DNA of 64,000 nucleotides. Origin: Amoeboaphelidium protococcarum (lineage: Eukaryota > Aphelidiomycota > Aphelidea). The stretch spans positions 1 to 64,000 of the forward strand of contig JALECJ010000006.1 in the NCBI GenBank assembly GCA_023515745.1. Direction: 5' to 3'. Each line of letters opens with the position of its first letter. Within the stretch, counting starts at the first letter, position 1. The notes beneath the pieces are model-generated. The model was given only the letters and a program-made list of their open reading frames with translations, did no database searches and was not told the DNA's origin. A program made the translations under genes and the position numbers. This document shows, piece after piece, positions 55,587-64,000 of this stretch.

Positions 55587-56429
55587 ATGGCGGACGTTGA
55601 TGACATGGACTTTGCACTACCATAAGAGTAGACTACTAATGCCGTTAAGGAAGACGCAAAATAGCCCGTTCAGCCTCAAGTTAATTTGGATGAATGGAAA
55701 CAGGCGTGGATGTTGTATCCTGCCTACTTTGACACTAGACTGTCCGTCGCTGACGGTCGTCGTGTACCTCTAAACATATCGCCATACTTATGTACGCGTC
55801 TGGACAAGAATTTGCAATAGAAGGGTAATGACGATCTTGGCGATTTAGGTGAGATTGTAGAGTCGGATAGAGGTGTTGGATACGGCGTGCCTATCACCTG
55901 TTGGCACATTGCGGATGCACTTAGCTTACTCTCGCCGCGACCTCAAGTCCTGGTAGAAGAAGGTAAGAAGTACAGCAAGCATTTCTTTGGCTTTGGAAGA
56001 GTTCGCGTCAAGTTGAATTAGAAGCAGATGAGCGCCACCACGTACTAGTGGAATGGACAATAGTATACGGTGAAGAGTAAGAAGCAGTTACTGTACGCTG
56101 TGGCTAGATTAGTTCCAAAGATTCAGAAAATGCAAGTTGAACATTTGAGATCAGCTGCTGCATAGTAAGGCGTTCCAGCGCATGCTTATGAGTTCCCCAT
56201 TGATGCTGAACTATTTCCATTCAGCCGCGATGCTAGTCTAACCAACTATCTGCGTCTCCACTATGGTGCATTGCCAAAATTCAATTTTGGTGATACTGAA
56301 CCATCTGCCCAGAGCGGAAGCAGTAAGAATTAAGCACTGCCTTCTGCTGGTTCATCGTCATCAACTGGTAGTCAGAGTAATAGTCAGAAGGCTTCCTAAT
56401 AGAAAAAGAAGAATAAAAAGAAACGATGA
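55587..56429 (+). CDS. SRP19: Signal recognition particle subunit SRP19/Sec65
   Basis: Single exon, 280 aa, close to yeast Sec65 in length. The SRP19 fold is seen in WMLYPAYFDTRLSVADGRRVP, VEEGKKYSKHFFGFGRVRVKL and KSKKQLLYAVARLVPK, preceded by an acidic Gln-rich N terminus and followed by a Ser-rich linker and a Lys-rich tail. SRP19 binds 7SL RNA and helps assemble SRP54. It is divergent from Mpv17, with 158 bp between the two starts. Confidence 0.88.
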
Positions 56430-56528
56430 TAGTGTCGTAAGGTATGTTGGTATAAAATCTTTTTATTTTTGATTGTATAGTGCTTTTACGGTCAAGTAAG
56501 TAATCATAAAATCACACTTATAGAAAGA

Positions 56529-57023
56529 TCAACCCAGGAACTTTTCACCAAAGTCGTGACCATCGTGGAATACTTTACCCTATCTTAGACGTTCGTGATA
56601 CACCTACTCAAGTCCAGGTGCAGCTTCATATATCTCTTCAGGAGTCAGTTGATCATAATGAGCCAGATTCTTGATGCTATCCAAATCCTTCTTGAATCCA
56701 CTGACGGCAGCCTTGACACTCTCCACAGTCTCCTTGGCTCTCTGCACAGCATCACCTTCCTAAGCATCCAGATCATTGAGCACCGAGGATACATCAGCCT
56801 TCTTTGGCTAGAATGCACCAACTTCCTTCAGAACACTCTGCAGTACACTAACTCCCTCATCGCTCTTCAGTAGCTGCTTATAACGCTCCATGTCCACAGC
56901 AGGAACGGGAGTAGAAATAACACGCTCCAACTCCATCTATCTGTTCCTGATGGCACTCAGAGCCTCAAAATCAGACTAACTTAGAATAGCTCTAGCCTTT
57001 CCCAAATCCAATGCTCTCTTCAT
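56529..57023 (-). CDS. ATP7: Mitochondrial F-type ATP synthase subunit d (Atp7)
   Basis: Single exon, 164 aa (yeast Atp7 is 174). Mostly alpha-helical peripheral-stalk subunit. Matching features are the VDMERYKQLL helix, a long coiled region (AQEGDAVQRAKETVESVKAAVSGFK in parts), NLAHYDQLTPEEIYEAAPGLE and the terminal GHDFGEKF. The N terminus is short and lacks a clear presequence, as in other subunit d proteins. Assignment is by pattern rather than strong motif. Confidence 0.75.
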
Positions 57024-57351
57024 CTTTTGATTTCCACTACTATGAAGTTTACCTAATTCAATTCAATGAATAAATAAATCGGTCAAATAGCCGTTCTAAT
57101 GGAAAGGAAAGAATTCTCATTCGCGAGCGCTCGTTCTCTCTTTTCACTCTTCGTCGTTCTCTGACTGCTCGCTCATCGAAGAAACGTAAAGCGCTCTCTT
57201 TCTCTCTCTCGTTTTAGTTGAGTCTGCCAGTGAAAACAAAACAATTCGAAAGAATCCGCCGCTTTACGCGTTTCTTCTTATTCTTGTTCTGTCACAGCCT
57301 CAATTATTCAAGGAGTTTACTAAATCTGTACTAGTAGCAGAATTTAAAGAG
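57024..57351. promoter_or_regulatory. Divergent ATP7/OGG1 region with CT-rich tracts and ACGCGT
   Basis: This 328-bp region has dense CT/CG tracts (about 57115-57230) and ACGCGT at 57266-57271 (context TACGCGTTTCTT), 81 bp before the OGG1 start. It resembles the MCM6 upstream region in having ACGCGTTT beside a pyrimidine tract. Confidence 0.4.
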
Positions 57352-58785
57352 ATGAAACTGACAGGTCAGTGGAAGAGATTGTGTTCCGTGGAAGAGTTGA
57401 GGCTGGATCTCACTTGTGTTACTGGTTAGTCATTTAGATGGAATAAGAGCAGTAGTCGCACATTTACCACAGATATTAGTGGTTGCATATTTACGCTGTA
57501 TTAGAATATGCAGTCAGAAGACAAGAGTGTTTACTATTGGCATCATACATCCACCCTCTCCGCCAATAATAACACGTAGCTTAAGTCAGTAGTCAGTAGT
57601 AATGAATAAATTCTGAGGGATTACTTTCAATTGGATGTTGATATGAGTGCTTTATACCGAAAATGGATTGAGAATGAAAAGCTGTATTATAGTTAGAGTT
57701 TGAATCGTAATAATGAAGATAAATTAGAATAAGATAAAGCCATTACATCTCCATAGTAGTAGTAGCAGTATAACTTTGAGAAGAAATTTACAGCCATCAA
57801 CTTGCAGGGTCTGCGTATACTCAAGATTGATCCATTCGAGTGTCTACTATCGTTCATATGCTCTTCCAACAATGGTATCCCACGAATAACTCAGATGGTG
57901 AGCAAATTATCTATAGGATTCGGTATTGGTTTGGGATATGCCAAAGATAATTACCACCTGTCAATGTGCGCTGAGAGTGATGATGACCGCGATGTTCTCC
58001 TTGAGTTGGCTAATTTCTTTGAATAGAAGATATTCTTTGCCTTTCCATAATCTGCTGAATTTTGTCAACCATTGAATCAGGTGGAAGCTGCTTTACGCGA
58101 TTTAGGATTTGGATATCGAGCCAAGTATATTGTTAACACGTGTCAGTCTTTGCTATAACTTTGCTAAACTCATGGACTTGAATTGTCTCAATTGCTACTT
58201 AAATATTATTGTCCAAGTGATCCGAAATTATATCAAGAATCTTATGATAGGACTAAATCGTTTCTTGTTGATAATTTCCAAGGTGTTGGACCTAAAGTTG
58301 CAGATTGCGTAATGCTATTCTCTCTAGGATTCTATGATGCTGTGCCTGTGGACACTCATGTGCTTTAAATTGCTTAGCGTGATTATCGTTATCCCAAAAT
58401 CAAGTCTGTAACGCCTACACATTATCTGGGCATTCAGTAGCTATTCAAATCTGTATTTGGAGATTATTGTGGATGGGCTCACTCTGTTCTATTTGTCGCC
58501 AATCTCAAGTGGAATCATCTCTCCATTAATCAGGATGGTTACCAGTTGCAACAAGGAACTAAGCGCCTGGCTGATGGCTAGAGTTCTGAACAAGCTGTGG
58601 ATTCCAAGTCCGCTGATACTATTGCAGATTCCAAAGTGAAGTAAGAAGAAGATTCTTATAAACGAAGTCGCGTCTAATTGTCTTGCAGTGATGAGATTGA
58701 TTTGAAGCAATAGCGTGATAATGGTATTAATGATGTTGCATAATTGTAAGAGAACAAAGCTTCGCTTGTGAATAGCTCAGAATGA
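57352..58785 (+). CDS. OGG1: 8-oxoguanine DNA glycosylase/AP lyase OGG1
   Basis: Single exon, 477 aa. The N-terminal OGG domain contains QSFRW. The HhH-GPD core has ICSSNNGIPRITQMV, GLGFGY-type loops (LGFGYRAKYI), the helix-hairpin-helix GVGPKVADCVMLF with catalytic Lys about residue 315, and PVDTHVL with catalytic Asp about 334. The 19-residue spacing equals human Lys249/Asp268. OGG1 excises 8-oxoguanine opposite C and nicks the strand. A Gln run in the N-terminal half is written TAG TAG TAG TAG CAG. A Gln-rich tail of about 90 residues follows the catalytic domain. Confidence 0.92.
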
Positions 58786-59058
58786 TTTCATGTTTATAAA
58801 TTCAGTACTTTAATCATGTCACTCTATTTGTTGAACTTTGATGAATTAATTTTCATAATCTTTGACCGGTATAGTGACAGTTCATCATCGCCATCGAAAT
58901 GATTTTCCGAAATTTTAAACTTTCCGACAATTTTACCTTTTCTCCTTTATCTGTGATTTCGTAAAAACGATTACCAAAGTTGTATTATTTTTGGCTAACC
59001 TGTGGCAATAGTGCCTGGGTATTTATAAAGTTATTCTTGTAACATATTACGTATAGAG

Positions 59059-60051
59059 ATGGCTACAAGTATAGAGCTCAAAGATGGCTGTAGTAATACG
59101 GCTTTGAATGAGTAGAAGAATGTGAAAGTTGTCAATAGAAAAGAGTTCAAGAGTCTGATTATATTCTCCACAATGTTGGCATTATGCAGTGGATACATTG
59201 GAGCTGTGCAGATTGCGGGACTATTTGAGACCACTACTGTGCACATGTCCGGCAATGTGATAAGGACTGGTCTGTTGTTAGCTGAGGGTGATTTTATGGA
59301 GGCTCTCAAGCTATCGTTTGTGTGGATAGCTTACATTTTTGGCTCTTTCCTATCTGCTATCATCGTGTCTGGTACCACGTCCTTCTCTCTATCTCCGGCG
59401 TATGGATTCGCCCTACTCTTGGAATGTGCACTTTTATTGGCAGCTTTCGGAGCTCAAACTTTGGTTGGTCCTCGGTAGTCTGAATAGTATTCGCAGATGA
59501 TTTGGGTACCAGAATATCTCGCTGCAGTAGCGTGTGGTCTTTAGAACGCGCTTTGTACTTCTTACAGCTCTGCTACTATTCGGACCACTCATATGACTGG
59601 TACTTCTACAGATATCGGACTTGCTCTTGGTCAAGAGGTGAGAATTAGACTGGTGCTTCCGTTGGTTTAACGACTGAGAAATAAACCTTTCAATTTGAGG
59701 CAAGATTTTCCGTAAGAGAGATCTTTAATGTGGAAGTTGAAAATATTCATCCCCCTGTATTTTGGATATCTTCTAGGAGCTGTTATTGGCGGTATTTCGT
59801 ACTATCTTCTGAATATACACTCACTACTTCCTCCTGCTATTTTCATTGGCACGGTAGCCGTTATATATCTCACACAAATTTGTGTAATGAGAGGCTAGTG
59901 TAGTCAGTTTGCTTAAACTGTTCTAGCTTCTCTTGGTTATAATACTGAGAAGAATGGACAGGTGTAATCGTCTGCTACCGAACTCTTTGCTATAGAACGG
60001 ACAGAGGTGGATTAAAGTCACCAACAATAGATCGGACTGGAATAGACATGA
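59059..60051 (+). CDS. DUF1275 (YoaK-type) multipass membrane protein
   Basis: Single exon, 330 aa, six or more hydrophobic segments. Family hallmarks are LCSGYIGAVQIAGLFETTTVHMSGN near the start (read in parts), ACGLQNALCTSYSSATIRTTHMTG and TDIGLALGQ, then a final helix pair. The Gln of GLQNA is TAG. DUF1275 proteins are common in bacteria and fungi, and their transport or other function is unknown. The hydrophilic tail is Gln-rich and ends GAA TAG ACA TGA. Confidence 0.85.
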
Positions 60052-60320
60052 ATATATAAACGGTAGAGTCAATAAATGTAAATAGTCAATAATAATTAAT
60101 GTGATATTGTTTTTGTAATTTTCATTTATAAAGTGGTTTAGTTTTACCAGACGCGTCGATTAGATCAATGCTCTTCGATGTGAATTGTGGCTTAAACAGA
60201 AACCCAACAGCTCCTTTGCGCTAGTCGCTAGTTTGTTTCAGATTTCAACCGCCCTCAAAAAGTCGTACTTCTATTAAAATGTATAATTCAATACAAATTC
60301 AATAAAACCAAACAATAATA

Positions 60321-62267
<1,947 letters not shown>

Positions 62268-62967
62268 GGACGCGTCAAATTCATCTAGTTACCCATTTTA
62301 TTGTATTTTTACCGTAAATTATTACGTCTTCTACTTAATACTGCTGGTTTATGCAATTCTAGTCGAAGTCCGGGTCCTTTTCATGCTTGATTGTTTCGTT
62401 AGCTCTTAATTAAAAATTTGCAGAAGAAGTAAAACGATCGCACAGTTGCCGAATTATTACCGAAATATCGAATACGGAAAGATTATTGTTTAGGCTTTAT
62501 TTAATCAAAATTAAACTTTCATCTAAATTATTGGTGTAAGTTGAAATTTACCGTCAGAAATATCGTGCGAAAAGTTTCAATGATGCTTTCGCCTTTTCAT
62601 CTTTACAAAACGCGCAAGAGCGAATCTTTATTGCAACTATCAAATCTTTTGCCTCTATTAGTATAAATTAGAGCTTAAGACAATGCATATGTACATGATG
62701 AAAATCTTTAAGCTGAAGTATTATATATATTGATGCAACAATAAAACACTGAAGATTTCTGATACATTGATTATTAGACGCGTACCCATTCTTTATCACT
62801 GCACGTCTTCAGTACGCAGCCCGTCTGCGCATTTGCCATTTTGAAACTTTTTCCTGCCACAATCTCTTCCCTCTCTTTTCGGTTGTGTTCGCGGAATTCT
62901 GTGAATAGATTAACAAGATAGAGCGACGAGATAATTATCTACTTACATCAGTGTTTAATTCAGCAAA
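62268..62967. promoter_or_regulatory. Divergent KDM5/4EHP intergenic region
   Basis: This 700-bp AT-rich region is upstream of both genes. An ACGCGT palindrome lies at 62778-62783 and a CT-rich stretch near 62865-62880. The KDM5 frame stays open upstream of the chosen ATG, so a 5' exon or earlier start cannot be excluded. No other gene is visible. Confidence 0.35.
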
Positions 62968-63691
62968 ATGTCATAGCAGTCGGACAGTAAACGTGAAGGC
63001 GACAGTAAAGGTCACGCTCTCTATCAGCCATGGAGTTTGTGGTTCACCCATAGGCCTGTCGGTACTAAAATGACCGAAGCTGATTATGAAAGTGGAATGC
63101 ACAAGGTGAATACTGCTAATACTGTAAATTCGTGTTTAATTTTATAATGAGTCTAATTATATCTACTGAATAAATAATTATGGGTAATTGTAGGTTGAGG
63201 AATATTGGGCAATGCACTAGTGGCTGAACAAACCATCCGCCGTGCCACCAGTCACAGACTACATGTTATTTAAGGACGGCGTGAAGCCAATGTGGGAAGA
63301 CGAGGAGAACGTCAAAGGCGGCAAGTGGATGGTGAGATTGAAGAAGGAGCTATCCAATCGCGTCTGGGAGAACATCGCCATTGCTCTGGTTGGCGGTGAA
63401 TTTGTCAATGTGCCCAGTGCCGATGAAGGCCAGGACGCGCCTGAAGTCACCACGGAACAACTGGCCGAGGATGTTTGCGGAATTGTTCTGTCTCTGCGCG
63501 CCGCCGAAACCATCGTCTCTGTGTGGAATAAAGACTGTCAGAATGAAAAGTTGAAGGCTGCGATTCGTTAACGCTTAATGAAAGTACTGGAACTGCCAGC
63601 GGGTACCATCTTGGAGTATAAAAATCATTCCAGTGCCCTGAAGGATAAAAGTAGCTTCAGCAATACGCGTGTATTCAAGTAATAAAATTGA
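62968..63691 (+). CDS. eIF4E class II cap-binding protein (4EHP/eIF4E2-like)
   Basis: Two exons, 62968-63105 and 63194-63691, with an 88-nt intron, encode 211 aa. The cap-binding fold is seen in PWSLWFTHRP, VEEYWAMHQWL, MLFKDGVKPMWEDEENVKGGKW (cap-sandwich Trp in PMWEDE), LSNRVWENIAIALVGGEF and VSVWNKD. The RLKKELSNRVWEN and ILEYKNH blocks match 4EHP (class II) better than class I eIF4E. The position of eIF4E Trp56 appears not to be Trp, as in class II. An acidic insert of about 20 residues follows GGEF. Coding ends AAG TAA TAA AAT TGA: two former stop codons sit just before the present one. Confidence 0.88.
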
Positions 63692-63778
63692 AATTTATCT
63701 TTCTGTATATGCTCGAGTTATTATTTTAATGATACTCTTATTTATATAGTGTCACACTCAATAAATAAACATTAAGTA

Positions 63779-64000
63779 TCAATAGAATGGGCTAGAATCT
63801 TCTTCAAATCCATCATCATCATCTCCAGACTGGAGCTCAGGACTAGAGTTGGCAAAAGGATTGGAGCTGCGAAATTGTATTCTTCTACCACTTTAATGGC
63901 CACCAATATTGACAAACACTTCATCATCACCTAACACATCAATATCAAAGCTTCTCTCATCATCAAGTTCATCGTCATTATTGCCACTACCGTCATCAAA
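63779..64000 (-). CDS. 3' end of an acidic protein gene, truncated by the window edge
   Basis: The last 73 codons of a minus-strand gene ending TTC TAT TGA. The visible part is Asp/Ser/Asn-rich (DDDDGFEEDSSPFY) with one IQFRSSNPF stretch. No domain is recognisable and the gene begins beyond the window. It converges with 4EHP, 87 bp apart. Confidence 0.55.

Overview
This is a gene-dense, intron-poor nuclear segment of a eukaryote that reads TAA and TAG as glutamine and uses TGA as its only stop. Under the standard code almost every gene looks shattered. When TAA and TAG are read as Gln, about 30 full-length genes appear, each ending at TGA. Reassigned codons fall on Gln positions that are near-invariant in their families: the GQRC aldehyde dehydrogenase active site, KPxQR in a Rho GEF, the ABC-transporter Q-loop, TGKxQRR in an acyl-CoA ligase, and HPQTNG in a retroelement integrase. 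Introns are few and short (42-88 nt), with GT(A/G)AG-type donors and at least one TACTAAA branch-point-like site. The gene set (QCR8, ATP7, SRP19, MCM6, KDM5, CHD subfamily III, 4EHP, VWA8, Pcs60-like ligase) suggests an opisthokont, possibly a fungus relative such as an aphelid or rozellid. That placement is inference only.

Layout. 0-11 kb: an RPA1/MEIOB-like OB-fold protein, GapN-type dehydrogenase, cystinosin, Ddi1, dienelactone hydrolase and a DH-PH Rho GEF. 11.5-30 kb: a CHD7-like remodeler, a rhomboid protease, a small unknown protein, a Sec7-PH Arf GEF, MCM6, an enoyl-CoA hydratase with a C-terminal SRL, an overlapping Myb protein and a divergent acyl-CoA ligase ending in SKL. 31-42 kb: tRNA-Val(TAC), two tandem MFS transporters, an ABCD-type half transporter and VWA8, then a degenerate coding region. 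43.1-48.2 kb: a complete, apparently young Ty3/gypsy LTR retrotransposon, immediately upstream of tRNA-Val(CAC). 48.5-64 kb: QCR8, a PAF-acetylhydrolase-like enzyme, a FAM210-like protein, oligopeptidase B, Mpv17, SRP19, ATP synthase subunit d, OGG1, a DUF1275 protein, KDM5, 4EHP and the 3' end of one more gene.

Most notable is the retrotransposon. Its gag and pol share one frame separated by a single TGA, the only stop codon the host appears to keep, so Gag-Pol probably forms by UGA readthrough. It has no obvious tRNA primer site. Instead, ten bases just inside the 5' LTR are perfectly complementary to an LTR segment about 40 bp below a TATA box, as in Tf1 self-priming. It sits 26 bp upstream of a tRNA gene, as Ty3 does. 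A group of peroxisome-linked genes (SRL hydratase, SKL ligase, ABCD transporter) lies at 27.7-36.5 kb. Coordinates and splice sites were derived by hand reading and checked for frame continuity; no database search was run.
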